Assembly: GCA_964344495.1 (NCBI GenBank)
Contig: CAYFNI010000007.1
Coordinates: forward strand, 1-38,662
DNA: 38,662 bases
From: UBA6136 sp964344495
GTDB taxonomy: Bacteria > Pseudomonadota > Gammaproteobacteria > Methylococcales > Methylococcaceae
Direction: 5' to 3'
The stretch's first letter is position 1. Each line of letters opens with the position of its first letter. The notes beneath the pieces are model-generated. The model had not been told where the DNA came from. It did no database searches and saw nothing but the letters and a program-made list of their open reading frames with translations. Made by a program: the position numbers and the translations under genes. This document shows positions 15,123 to 23,875 of the stretch, piece after piece.

Positions 15123-16096
15123 TCGACTACATCATCCGACGCCTGCTCTATGCGCTGCCACTCCTGCTGGGCATCAACCTGCTGACCTTTCTGCTGTTCT
15201 TCGTCGTCAACACACCCGAGGACATGGCCCGCATGCATCTCGGCCAAAAGCATGTGACCGCCGAGGCCATCGTGAAGTGGAAACAGGAACGCGGCTACGA
15301 TCAGCCGCTGTTCTGGAACCCACAGGCCCAAGGCACCGCGCAGCTCACCGAAACCATCTTCTACCGCAAATCGCTCGGGCTGTTCCTGTTCCGTTTCGGC
15401 CGCTCCGATGCCGGACGCGACATCGGAGCCGACATTCGCCAGCGGATGGGGCCCTCGCTGGCCATCGCCGCCCCATCCCTGGCCGTCGGCGTCGCGACCA
15501 ACATCAGCCTGGCCCTGCTGCTGGTCTTTTTCCGGCTGACGTACCTCGAATTCTGGGGCGTGGCCTTGTGTGTGGGATTGATGTCCGTGTCGACCCTGTT
15601 TTACATCATCGGCGGTCAGTTCCTGATCGGAAAATGGCTCCAGCTCACGCCCATTTCAGGGTATGACGATGGCCTGAACGCGTTCCGCTTCGTCATCCTG
15701 CCGGTCGTCATCGGCGTGGTATCCGGCATCGGTTCGGGCGTGCGCTGGTACCGGACGCTGTTTCTGGAGGAGATCGAAAAGGATTATGTGCGTACCGCCC
15801 GGGCCAAAGGGCTGTCGGAATCGCGGGTGCTGTTCACCCATGTGCTCAAGAACGCGATGATCCCGATTTTGACCGGCATCGTGGTCGTGCTGCCCTTGCT
15901 GTTTACCGGCAGCCTGATGACGGAATCATTTTTCGCTATTCCGGGCCTCGGCAGCTACACCATTGACGCCATCAACCAGCAGGATTTCGCCATCGTTCGG
16001 TCGATGGTCTTTCTCGGCTCGGTGCTCTACATCGTTGGCCTGCTCCTGACCGACCTGTCCTACACGCTGGTTGACCCGCGGGTGAAGCTGAGTTGA
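15119..16096 (+). CDS. ABC importer permease, DppB/YejB-like
   Basis: A 325-residue inner-membrane permease of the binding-protein-dependent peptide transport family. It begins MIDYIIRRLLYALPLLLGIN (first membrane helix), has a periplasmic insert of about 70-90 residues containing KHVTAEAIVKWKQERGYDQP, then five helices. The EAA loop that docks on the ATPase is DYVRTARAKGLSESRVLFTH, about 85 residues before the end. The long insert after helix 1 resembles YejB of the microcin-C/peptide importer more than plain DppB. The start overlaps the binding-protein stop (ATGA at 15119-15122), and its end is followed at once by the second permease, so the four genes are translated as a coupled set. Confidence 0.9.
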   Translation: MIDYIIRRLLYALPLLLGINLLTFLLFFVVNTPEDMARMHLGQKHVTAEAIVKWKQERGYDQPLFWNPQAQGTAQLTETIFYRKSLGLFLFRFGRSDAGRDIGADIRQRMGPSLAIAAPSLAVGVATNISLALLLVFFRLTYLEFWGVALCVGLMSVSTLFYIIGGQFLIGKWLQLTPISGYDDGLNAFRFVILPVVIGVVSGIGSGVRWYRTLFLEEIEKDYVRTARAKGLSESRVLFTHVLKNAMIPILTGIVVVLPLLFTGSLMTESFFAIPGLGSYTIDAINQQDFAIVRSMVFLGSVLYIVGLLLTDLSYTLVDPRVKLS

Positions 16097-16098
16097 AC

Positions 16099-17487
16099 AT
16101 GCCTGTGCTGCTACCGACCGACCGCCTGTTTTTCCTGATGCTGCTCGGCCTGCTGGTCGGGGTGATCCATACCCTGCGGCAGGAGCATCTCCGCCGCCCC
16201 TGGCGCAAGGTGGCCAGAAGCCGCAGCGCCATGATCTCGCTGGTCATCCTGCTGGGCTATCTGACCATAGCGGTTCTGGATTCCATCCGGTTACCGACCC
16301 CGGAGGTGAACGGCTCCGACCCCCCGACCCTGCTCGACCGGGGTCTTTCGCATCTGCGCGATAGCCAGGAAAAAACCTACTCCGCACCCCTGGCGGCTTT
16401 TGCCCAGGCCCGGGAGATGCTGCGTCAAACCGATGGTCATGCGGTCTGGGCCTACCCGCGACTGACCTTTGGCGGGCGGCACCTGGCTGACCCAGCGCGT
16501 GATCGCCTGCCCGACCTCGCCCGCCGCACCGTTCAGGGTGCGCTGCTGGGTTTGTCCGTCTGGCTGGCCGGTACCCTCCTGGGTCTGTGGCTCCGACGGG
16601 GGTGGCATCGGGCTCCGGCGCCAGCGCCCGATGTGCCGGCCTCAGCCGCGTTGAGACTGCCTTGGCGCGCCATCGCTCTCACGGCGCTGCTCATCTGCCT
16701 GCTGGTCGGCATCGGGCTGGAATTGAGCCGCGGCTATCATGTATTCGGCACCGGCAAGGTTGGCGAAGATGTGCTGTATCAGAGCCTCAAGAGCATCCGT
16801 ACCGGCATCCTGATCGGCACCCTGACCACCGTCGCCACACTGCCGCTGGGCCTCGGCCTGGGCATTCTGGCCGGTTACTTTCGCGGCTGGGTGGATGACG
16901 TCATCCAGTACCTCTACACCACGCTCAACTCGATTCCGGGCGTCCTGTTGATTGCGGCCGCCATGCTGGTCATGCAGTCCTACATGGCCCGACACGAAGC
17001 TGAATTCACCCGTCTGGCCGCGCGCGCCGATTTCCGCCTGCTCGCCCTGTGCCTGATCCTGGGCATGACATCCTGGACCGGTCTATGCCGTCTGCTGCGC
17101 GCCGAGACGCTGAAACTGCGCGAACTGGAGTACGTCCAGGCGGCACGGGTGCTGGGCGTGAGTCAGGCCCGGATTCTGCTGCGGCACATCCTGCCGAACC
17201 TGTTCCATCTGGTGCTGATTTCGGTGGCACTGGATTTCAGCTCGCTGGTTCTGGCCGAGGCGGTCCTGTCCTATGTGAATATCGGCGTCGACCCGACCAC
17301 CGAATCTTGGGGCAACATGATCAACGGGGCGCGGCTGGAACTGGCGCGCGAACCCGCGGTATGGTGGTCGCTGACCGCCGCCTTCGCTTTCATGTTCGTG
17401 CTGGTGCTGGCCGCCAACCTGTTTGCCGACGCCGTGCGCGATGCCTTCGATCCCCGCCGCGGCGACTCGCCGGACCGGCCCGCATGA
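16099..17487 (+). CDS. ABC importer permease, DppC/YejE-like, with extended N-terminal part
   Basis: A 462-residue partner permease. The C-terminal 250 residues are a normal DppC-type unit: several helices and the EAA loop EYVQAARVLGVSQARILLRH, then LNSIPGVLLIAAAML and an Asp-Pro-rich tail DAVRDAFDPRRG. The N-terminal part is longer than usual (E. coli DppC is about 300, YejE about 340). Two helices occur in the first 65 residues, then a soluble stretch of about 80 residues with QAREMLRQTDGHAVWAYP, then one more hydrophobic segment before the canonical core. ATG 16099 lies just after the previous stop; TTG 16093, overlapping that stop, is possible. It overlaps the ATPase gene by ATGA. Confidence 0.88.
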   Translation: MPVLLPTDRLFFLMLLGLLVGVIHTLRQEHLRRPWRKVARSRSAMISLVILLGYLTIAVLDSIRLPTPEVNGSDPPTLLDRGLSHLRDSQEKTYSAPLAAFAQAREMLRQTDGHAVWAYPRLTFGGRHLADPARDRLPDLARRTVQGALLGLSVWLAGTLLGLWLRRGWHRAPAPAPDVPASAALRLPWRAIALTALLICLLVGIGLELSRGYHVFGTGKVGEDVLYQSLKSIRTGILIGTLTTVATLPLGLGLGILAGYFRGWVDDVIQYLYTTLNSIPGVLLIAAAMLVMQSYMARHEAEFTRLAARADFRLLALCLILGMTSWTGLCRLLRAETLKLRELEYVQAARVLGVSQARILLRHILPNLFHLVLISVALDFSSLVLAEAVLSYVNIGVDPTTESWGNMINGARLELAREPAVWWSLTAAFAFMFVLVLAANLFADAVRDAFDPRRGDSPDRPA

Positions 17488-19142
17488 GCCCCCCATCCGT
17501 GCTGTCCGTCCGGCAGCTTAGCGTCGCCTTCGCGCAGGAAGGCGAACGCTTGCTGGCGGTTGACCAGGTATCGTTCGAGATTGGCCCGGGGGAATGCTTT
17601 GCGCTGGTGGGTGAATCCGGTTCCGGCAAATCCATCACCGCCCTCTCGGTGCTGCGGTTGCTGCCCCCCAATGGCCGCATCCTTGAGGGCAGCGTCCGGC
17701 TTCATGGCACCGAACTGCTGAGTCTGCCGGAGAAGCGGATGAGCGCCGTGCGTGGCGGCAAGATCGGCATTGTCTTCCAGGATCCGATGACTGCCCTTAA
17801 CCCTGTCATGACGTTGGGCCAGCAGCTGGCCGAAAGTCTGCGCCTGCATGGCAGCCTGACAGGGCAGGCGATGCGACAGCGAGCTCTGGATCTGCTGCAT
17901 CAGGTCGGTCTGCCGAAGCCGAGCCGGCATCTGGATGAATATCCCCACCAGCTCTCGGGCGGCATGCGGCAACGGGCCATGATCGCCCTGGCCCTCGCCG
18001 GGGAGCCTGAACTGCTGATTGCCGACGAACCCACCACAGCGCTCGACGTCACCTTGCAGGCCCAGATTCTGGCGTTATTGCACCGGCTGCGCCAAGAGAC
18101 CGGCATGGCGCTATGGCTGATCACCCATGATTTTGGCACGGTGTCCGAAATCGCCGATCGGGTGGCGGTCATGCAGTCTGGCTCACTGGTCGAGACCAGT
18201 GATCGCACGTTCTTCACGGGCCCGCGGCATCCGTACAGCCAGACCTTGCTGTCCGCCATGCCCCGCCTTGATGCCTGCCTGTCGAGGCCCCGCCGCATTG
18301 CACCCGCGGTCACCGCCGCACCCCTGCTGGAGGTGCGCGATCTCCGCGTCTACTACCCGATCCGGCGGGGTATTTTTCAGCGCACGGTGGATCAGGTGCG
18401 GGCGGTCGATGGCGTGTCCTTCACCCTGCATCGGGGCGAGACGCTGGCGCTGGTCGGCGAATCAGGCTGCGGCAAAACCACGCTAGGAAAAGCCCTGCTG
18501 GGCCTGGCGCCATGGACAAGCGGAAAGGTTGCACTGGCCGGCGTGCCGGTGCCGAATCGAGCAGGAAGCCGGGAGGGCGCCGGATTACAAGTGGTGTTTC
18601 AGGATCCTTTCGCCTCAATGAACCCGCGGATGCTGATTGGTCCTCTGCTGGAGGAGGGTCTGCGGGCGCAGCAACCCAAGCTGAGTACGGAAGACCGGCA
18701 AACGCGGGTCGCAGCGCTGCTGGCCGCGGTCGGCTTGCCGCTCTCGGCGCGGGATCGCTATCCGCATGAATTTTCCGGCGGCCAGCGGCAGCGGCTGTGC
18801 ATCGCCCGCGCGCTGGCCGTGGAGCCTGCGGTGCTGATCTGCGATGAGCCCACCAGTGCGCTGGATGTTTCAGTCCAGGCGCAGGTTATCCGGCTGCTCA
18901 AGACACTCCAGCAGCAGCACGGGCTGAGCTATCTGTTCATTACGCATGATCTGGCGGTCGTGTCGGAACTGGCCGACCGGGTCGCGGTGATGCAGGCGGG
19001 GCGGATTGTCGAGACGGGCGATACGCGGCAGATACTGTTCGAGCCGCAACATCCCTATACCCGACATCTGCTGGCCGCCCTGCCCAGATTGCATCGGGAG
19101 AGAGCGGGGATCGGCGCCGCGGCGGACAACGAGCGGCCTTAG
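17484..19142 (+). CDS. Fused double ATPase of the peptide-type ABC importer (DppD-DppF, YejF-like)
   Basis: A 552-residue protein with two complete ABC ATPase domains in one chain. Domain 1: Walker A GESGSGKS (residues 43-50), signature LSGGMRQR, Walker B LLIADEPTTALD, and the His switch ITHDFG. Domain 2: Walker A GESGCGKT, signature FSGGQRQR, Walker B VLICDEPTSALD, and ITHDLAVVSELADRVAVM. Each domain ends with the oligopeptide-transporter C-terminal motif (HPYSQTLLSAMP, HPYTRHLLAALP). All catalytic residues look intact. Fused pairs of this kind are typical of YejF and some glutathione/peptide importers. The start overlaps the permease stop by ATGA; a long in-frame extension upstream is only antiparallel noise inside the permease gene. 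Its TAG shares bases with the TAA of the convergent HEAT-repeat gene. Confidence 0.95.
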   Translation: MSPPSVLSVRQLSVAFAQEGERLLAVDQVSFEIGPGECFALVGESGSGKSITALSVLRLLPPNGRILEGSVRLHGTELLSLPEKRMSAVRGGKIGIVFQDPMTALNPVMTLGQQLAESLRLHGSLTGQAMRQRALDLLHQVGLPKPSRHLDEYPHQLSGGMRQRAMIALALAGEPELLIADEPTTALDVTLQAQILALLHRLRQETGMALWLITHDFGTVSEIADRVAVMQSGSLVETSDRTFFTGPRHPYSQTLLSAMPRLDACLSRPRRIAPAVTAAPLLEVRDLRVYYPIRRGIFQRTVDQVRAVDGVSFTLHRGETLALVGESGCGKTTLGKALLGLAPWTSGKVALAGVPVPNRAGSREGAGLQVVFQDPFASMNPRMLIGPLLEEGLRAQQPKLSTEDRQTRVAALLAAVGLPLSARDRYPHEFSGGQRQRLCIARALAVEPAVLICDEPTSALDVSVQAQVIRLLKTLQQQHGLSYLFITHDLAVVSELADRVAVMQAGRIVETGDTRQILFEPQHPYTRHLLAALPRLHRERAGIGAAADNERP

Positions 19143-19834
19143 TTGTCCGGTTCAGCTTCCGGTGCGGCGATGTTCTGCTGGTCGCGCAGGACTTCATTGA
19201 TGGACTCCCGCAGGTCCGAAGACAGGCTGGCGGCCTGTGCACGCTGTTTCAACAGATCCCTGATATGCCGATAGCCGGGAGAGTCATCCTCCTGACCGAG
19301 CATGTAGTCCTCCAGCGTGGACAAGGCACTGAACCGAACATCTTCGTTCTGATCTTCCAGCGCCTGAGATAGCGCCTGTACAGTGGCTTCGCTGGGCTGA
19401 TCCAGCGATCCCAGACTGAGCGCCGCAGCATTGCGGATTTCCGGGTTATTGTCCGAGGTCAGCAGACCGGTGAGGGTCGTTTCGGTTTCGGTGTTGGGAT
19501 AGGCCCCCAACTGCTCCACGGCTTCGATCCGCTCTTCATCATTGGTGCTGTTGAGCTGCGCCAAGGCCTGGGCAATCTGCTCTTTTTCCAGTTGCTCTTC
19601 AGCAGCGGCGTCCTCGGGTGTCAAGGCATCCTCGGCCGGGTTAGCCAACGTATCGGGCGCAGCCGGTGTGCTGGGGGCTGCCTGCGGCTTTTCAGCCGGC
19701 GCAACCTGGGCCGGCGGGCTGGCCCCGTCCTCAGCGTCCTGGTCGCTGTATTCAGACTCCAGATTGAACAAAACCAAAGCCACGATGCTGACCGAAATCA
19801 GCAGCGTGATGATGAGAATCCGGGCGATTGACAT
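19139..19834 (-). CDS. Membrane-anchored HEAT-repeat protein
   Basis: A 231-residue protein with one N-terminal membrane helix (residues 5-23, ILIITLLISVSIVALVLF), a low-complexity Ala/Pro/Glu-rich linker (about 30-90), and then three or so HEAT-like repeats. The repeat pattern is seen in RIEAVEQLGAYPNTETETTL, then PEIRNAAALSLGSLD and EDVRFSALSTLEDY. The soluble part is strongly acidic and would face the periplasm. HEAT repeats usually bind proteins; no enzyme motif is present and I cannot name a function. It is convergent with the ABC ATPase gene, sharing the four bases TTAG, and is probably its own short unit. It may be unrelated to the importer. Confidence 0.8.
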   Translation of the reverse strand: MSIARILIITLLISVSIVALVLFNLESEYSDQDAEDGASPPAQVAPAEKPQAAPSTPAAPDTLANPAEDALTPEDAAAEEQLEKEQIAQALAQLNSTNDEERIEAVEQLGAYPNTETETTLTGLLTSDNNPEIRNAAALSLGSLDQPSEATVQALSQALEDQNEDVRFSALSTLEDYMLGQEDDSPGYRHIRDLLKQRAQAASLSSDLRESINEVLRDQQNIAAPEAEPDN

Positions 19835-19988
19835 GTGTGTTACGGGGTAAAGCGAAAACCTGGAGGATGAAAGAGAGCCCTGAGACGGCTATTTACGTCT
19901 GAATGTTAGCAGACCCACGATTCAGCGAAAATCCATGATTGTCCTTCAGCCATGGCCTTGCCGTGGAGCACGGCGGCGCTCCTCCTGA

Positions 19989-20957
19989 TCAAGGCGTGCT
20001 TTTCCAGAACAGGTCGGACGGCAACGGTCGCGGCTTGGCACTCTGGGCCATCTGGATCAGATCAAACAGCCGCTGCGCCGCCGTCTGCTCCTTGGGCCCC
20101 ATGTCGCGGGTGACGCGGCCTTCGCAGTAGTGCCGACGCAGGCTGGCCAGGGTGGCGGGCTCGGTCTCCTGCGTCAGCGCAATCACGCTGTGCCAGGTGT
20201 CCTCTGACTCACACAGTCGCCGGCGGGCCTCTGCCGTCGCCTTGAGAAAGCCCACAATAGCGGCCGGATGCGTCTGCGCCCAACTCCGGCTGAAGACATA
20301 CCCCAGCGAGGGCACCTCTTCTTCAATGCCCAGCGCCTTCTGCAACTGCCGGCCATCCATCAGCTGACGGTAGCCGCGAGTTTCCAGTTTGGCGGCAAAA
20401 TTCCAGTAGGTCAGCACCGCGTCGAGCTGGCCCTGCTGCAGAGCCTGGCTCAACAAGGGCGGCGCCCCGAAGCTCACGCTGGCCGCCCGAGCCAGATCGA
20501 GCCGTTCCTGCTGCTGCGCCAGCGCCGTCAACAGCAGCCAGTTCTTGTCCAGGCCGCCGCCGGCCACGCCCAACCGCTTGCCCTTGAGGTCCGCCAGCGA
20601 GTGTACCGGCGCGTCGCCGGCCACCATCAGGGCACCGTGACTGCTCGAGAACGGCGCGAACGCATAGTCGTGTCCCTGCTCGCGCTGCTGCGCCACCCAG
20701 ATCCAGTCGGACACGACCACGTCGAGACTGTGGCCCTGCAAGCCGATGCGGCCGGCCTCAGGACTGGCCAGTTCGGTCGATTCGAGCGTCACGCCGTTGG
20801 CCTGATCCAGCCCCTGCGTCCGGATGACCGCCAACTCCCAGTTGAGCGTTCCAAAGGCCAGCGCCCCGACTCGAATCACCGGTCGAGTTTCGGCAACGGC
20901 TGCGCCGGACAGGATCAGGCCCAGCAGCAGGCGGGCGAAGAACGGGAATTGGGTCAT
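19989..20957 (-). CDS. Orphan ABC substrate-binding protein, SsuA/NMT1-like
   Basis: A 322-residue secreted binding protein of the nitrate/sulfonate/thiamine-precursor type. ATG 20957 has AGGAG 5 bp upstream and starts a signal peptide (MTQFPFFARLLLGLILSGAA, cleavage likely at AVAETRP). The body shows the fold's landmarks: LDVVVSDWIWVAQQREQG, SLADLKGKRLGVAGGGLDKN and GQLDAVLTYWNFAAKLETRG, and it lacks a lipobox. Such proteins normally feed an ABC importer, yet no permease or ATPase of that type is in the window. The ligand cannot be told from sequence. It starts 38 bp after the pmbA stop in the same direction, so it may be read through from that operon. Confidence 0.85.
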   Translation of the reverse strand: MTQFPFFARLLLGLILSGAAVAETRPVIRVGALAFGTLNWELAVIRTQGLDQANGVTLESTELASPEAGRIGLQGHSLDVVVSDWIWVAQQREQGHDYAFAPFSSSHGALMVAGDAPVHSLADLKGKRLGVAGGGLDKNWLLLTALAQQQERLDLARAASVSFGAPPLLSQALQQGQLDAVLTYWNFAAKLETRGYRQLMDGRQLQKALGIEEEVPSLGYVFSRSWAQTHPAAIVGFLKATAEARRRLCESEDTWHSVIALTQETEPATLASLRRHYCEGRVTRDMGPKEQTAAQRLFDLIQMAQSAKPRPLPSDLFWKSTP

Positions 20958-20995
20958 GGGAACTCCTGTGCCAGTCGTCAAGGGCCGAACTGCAA

Positions 20996-22351
20996 TCAAT
21001 GCCCGGCCAGGGTCAGCCGTTCGAGCAGAATCGAACCGGTGCGGGTATTGCCGCGCAGATCCACATCGTTACCGATCGCGACCAGATGCCGAAACATCTC
21101 GCGCAGATTGCCGGCGATGGTGAATTCCTCGACCGGATACTGGATCTCGCCGTTCTCCACCCAGAAACCGGCCGCACCGCGCGAGTAATCGCCCGTCACC
21201 AGATTGACACCCTGCCCCATCAACTCGGTCACCAAAAGCCCCGTACCCATCTGCCGCATCAGGCCGGCGAGGTCCTGCGAGCCGGGGTCAATCGTCAGAT
21301 TGTGCACGCCGCCGGCATTGCCGGTGGAAGTCATGCCCAGCTTGCGCGCCGAATAGGTGCTGAGAACATACGATTCCAGTACCCCGTTCCGTACCAGATG
21401 GCGTGGCGCGGTACGCACCCCCTCGGCATCGTAAGGCACGCTGCCGAGCGCCTTGCACAAGTGCGGCTGCTCATGAATCTGGACGAACTCGGGAAAAACC
21501 GGCTGACCGAGTTGATCCAGCAGGAAGGACGATTTTCGATACAGATTGCCGCCCCGGATAGCGCCAATGAAATGTCCCAGCAGGCTGGACGCAATATCGG
21601 CCGCAAAGATCACCGGACACTGGCGTGTACTCAGGCTGCGCGCGCCCAACCGACGGAGCGTGCGCTCGGCCGCGATACGCCCGACGGCCTCCGGCGACTG
21701 CAGGTCTTGCGCATCGCGGGCAACCGTCCACCAGTCATCGCGCTGCATCTGACCCTCGCGTTCGCCAATGACGGACACACTCAGACTGTGACGAGTGGAC
21801 GCATAGCCATGCAGAAAACCCAAACTGTTGCCCATGACCCGCAAGCCCTGGAACGTATTGAAGCTGGCCCCCTCGGAGTTGGTGATGTCGGGATGGCCAT
21901 GGCGGGCCGCGTCTTCACAGGCCACGGCCAGCTCGATGGCCTGAGCGGCCTCAATCGGCCAAGGATGAAACAGGTCCAGGTCCGGACACTCGGTAGCCAG
22001 CAAACTGGCGTCGGGAAGCCCGGCGCAGGGATCCTCGGCCGCATGGCGGGCAATCCGCACGGCGGCGGCCACGGTTTCGCGCATGGCCGCGGGACTGAGG
22101 TCGCTGGTGCTGGCGGAGCCCTTGCGCTGGCCCACATAGACCGTCAGCCCCAAACCGCGGCTGCGATGGTGCTCGACGGTTTCGACCTCGCCCAAACGGG
22201 CGGTGACGGACAGCCCCGACTCGAGGCTGACGCCCGCCTCGGCCTCCGTCGCACCCTGCTGGCGGGCCTCCTGGAGACAGTCGGCGATCAGCGCCTTGAG
22301 CACGTCGAGTTGATGCTGTTCGGCCGGCGGCAGAGAAGGGTGTGTCGACAC
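20996..22351 (-). CDS. pmbA: Metalloprotease regulator/partner PmbA (TldE)
   Basis: A 451-residue PmbA/TldE protein, which pairs with TldD to degrade or mature unfolded peptides such as microcin B17 and the CcdA antitoxin. Family segments include RSRGLGLTVYVGQRKGSAS near residues 65-85, then AGGVHNLTIDPGSQDLAGL, VTELMGQGVNLVTGDYSRGA and FWVENGEIQYPVEEFTIAGN near the C-terminus. As usual for this partner, it lacks the HExxxH zinc motif found in TldD. The start is GTG 22351, 36 bp after the tldD stop; a weak GGA lies just upstream. Length matches E. coli PmbA (450). In many relatives yjgA lies between or beside these genes; it is not here. Confidence 0.95.
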   Translation of the reverse strand: MSTHPSLPPAEQHQLDVLKALIADCLQEARQQGATEAEAGVSLESGLSVTARLGEVETVEHHRSRGLGLTVYVGQRKGSASTSDLSPAAMRETVAAAVRIARHAAEDPCAGLPDASLLATECPDLDLFHPWPIEAAQAIELAVACEDAARHGHPDITNSEGASFNTFQGLRVMGNSLGFLHGYASTRHSLSVSVIGEREGQMQRDDWWTVARDAQDLQSPEAVGRIAAERTLRRLGARSLSTRQCPVIFAADIASSLLGHFIGAIRGGNLYRKSSFLLDQLGQPVFPEFVQIHEQPHLCKALGSVPYDAEGVRTAPRHLVRNGVLESYVLSTYSARKLGMTSTGNAGGVHNLTIDPGSQDLAGLMRQMGTGLLVTELMGQGVNLVTGDYSRGAAGFWVENGEIQYPVEEFTIAGNLREMFRHLVAIGNDVDLRGNTRTGSILLERLTLAGH

Positions 22352-22387
22352 GGAAGATCCTAAAAAAAGCTTGATTCGCCGGACAGT

Positions 22388-23839
22388 CTAGCCATCCAGC
22401 CGGGTGCCGCCAACCGTGAGGCTGTCGACCTTCAGCGTCGGCTGTCCCACACCGACCGGGACGCTCTGGCCATCCTTGCCACAGGTGCCGACTCCGGTAT
22501 CGAGTTGCAGATCATTGCCGACCATGCTGACGCGGGTCATGACATCGGGGCCATTGCCGATCAGGGTGGCGCCCTTGACCGGTCGGGTGATGCGGCCATC
22601 CTCGATCAGGTAAGCCTCGCTGGCGGAAAAAACGAACTTGCCAGAGGTGATGTCTACCTGACCGCCGCCGAAATTCTTGGCATACAAGCCCTTCTTGACG
22701 GAACGAACGATCTCCTCCGGATCGTGCGGACCGGCCAGCATGTAGGTATTGGTCATGCGCGGCATGGGCAGGTGTTGATAGGATTCGCGTCGACCGTTGC
22801 CGGTCGGCGCCACGCCCATCAGGCGAGCATTGAGCTTGTCCTGCATGTAACCCTTGAGGATGCCGTTCTCGATCAGTGTGGTACAGGCCGTGGGCGTGCC
22901 TTCATCGTCGATGGTCAGGGAGCCGCGCCGGGCCGGCAGGGTGCCGTCATCGACCACCGTACACAAGGGCGAAGCCACCTTTTCACCGACGCGACCGGAA
23001 AACGCGGACGTGCCCTTGCGGTTGAAATCCCCCTCCAGACCGTGACCGATGGCTTCGTGCAACAGAATCCCGGGCCAGCCGGAACCCAGCACTACCGTCA
23101 TGGTGCCGGCCGGGGCCTCTTCGGCCTCCAGATTCACCAGCGCCTGCCGCACAGCCTCGCGGGCGTAATCGAGCGCCCGATCGCCGTCCAGGAAATAGCG
23201 GTAGTCGGTCCGGCCGCCGCCCCCGTAGCTGCCCTGCTCGCGGCGCCCCTGATGTTCGACGATGACGCTGACATTCAGTCGCACCAGCGGCCGTACGTCG
23301 GCATGTACGGCGCCGTCCTGGCCCATCACCATCACGACTTCGTGGCTACCGGACAGGCTGACGAAGACCTGCTCGACCCGCGGATCCAGCGCCCGGCAGG
23401 CGGCGTCCAGCCGCGTCAGCAGGGCGAGCTTTTCTTCTTCCGGGAGGGACTGCAGCGGGTCAGTCGGCAGATACAGAGCCGGCGGCGGCTGAATGCGGGT
23501 CATCGCCCGCTCGCCCGCATCGCCGCGCCGGGCAATGGCGCGCGCGCTCTTGGCTGCTTCCAGCAGGGCCGGAAAACTCATGTCGTCACTGTAGGCAAAG
23601 CCGGTTTTTTCGCAGGCGATGGCCCGAATGCCGGCCCCCTGGTCAATGCTGTGCGCCCCTTCCTTGACGATGCCGTCTTCCAGCCCCCAGGATTCATAGC
23701 GGGTCGCCTGGAGATAGACATCAGCCGTGTCAATGCCGCTGCCCAACAACTGGTCCATGACCCGATCCAGTTCCTCGACGGCCAGGCCCACGGGCTCAAG
23801 CAGGGTTTGTCGGGCTATCGTGAGAGATTCGGTACTCAT
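22388..23839 (-). CDS. tldD: Metalloprotease TldD
   Basis: A 483-residue TldD, the catalytic zinc subunit of the TldD/PmbA protease. The metal motif HEAIGHGLEGDF (HExxxH) follows GSGWPGILL at about residue 260. Other family segments are VYLQATRYESWGLEDGIVKE near the N-terminus and EDGRITRPVKGATLIGNGPD near the C-terminus. Length equals that of E. coli TldD (481). It lies 36 bp after the nit2-like gene and 36 bp before pmbA, the common gammaproteobacterial arrangement. Cytoplasmic. No defects are seen. Confidence 0.96.
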   Translation of the reverse strand: MSTESLTIARQTLLEPVGLAVEELDRVMDQLLGSGIDTADVYLQATRYESWGLEDGIVKEGAHSIDQGAGIRAIACEKTGFAYSDDMSFPALLEAAKSARAIARRGDAGERAMTRIQPPPALYLPTDPLQSLPEEEKLALLTRLDAACRALDPRVEQVFVSLSGSHEVVMVMGQDGAVHADVRPLVRLNVSVIVEHQGRREQGSYGGGGRTDYRYFLDGDRALDYAREAVRQALVNLEAEEAPAGTMTVVLGSGWPGILLHEAIGHGLEGDFNRKGTSAFSGRVGEKVASPLCTVVDDGTLPARRGSLTIDDEGTPTACTTLIENGILKGYMQDKLNARLMGVAPTGNGRRESYQHLPMPRMTNTYMLAGPHDPEEIVRSVKKGLYAKNFGGGQVDITSGKFVFSASEAYLIEDGRITRPVKGATLIGNGPDVMTRVSMVGNDLQLDTGVGTCGKDGQSVPVGVGQPTLKVDSLTVGGTRLDG

Positions 23840-23875
23840 CGCGCGAATAAGATTATCCGGTCAGTCACCCACCTG

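Noticed and set aside
17049..17483. In-frame upstream extension of the ABC double ATPase
   Set aside because: It lies within the permease gene in another frame. The ATGA junction at 17484 and normal ATPase N-terminus decide the start.
20999..22363. 454-codon plus-strand frame opposite pmbA
   Set aside because: pmbA is intact on the other strand with family motifs; this frame has none.
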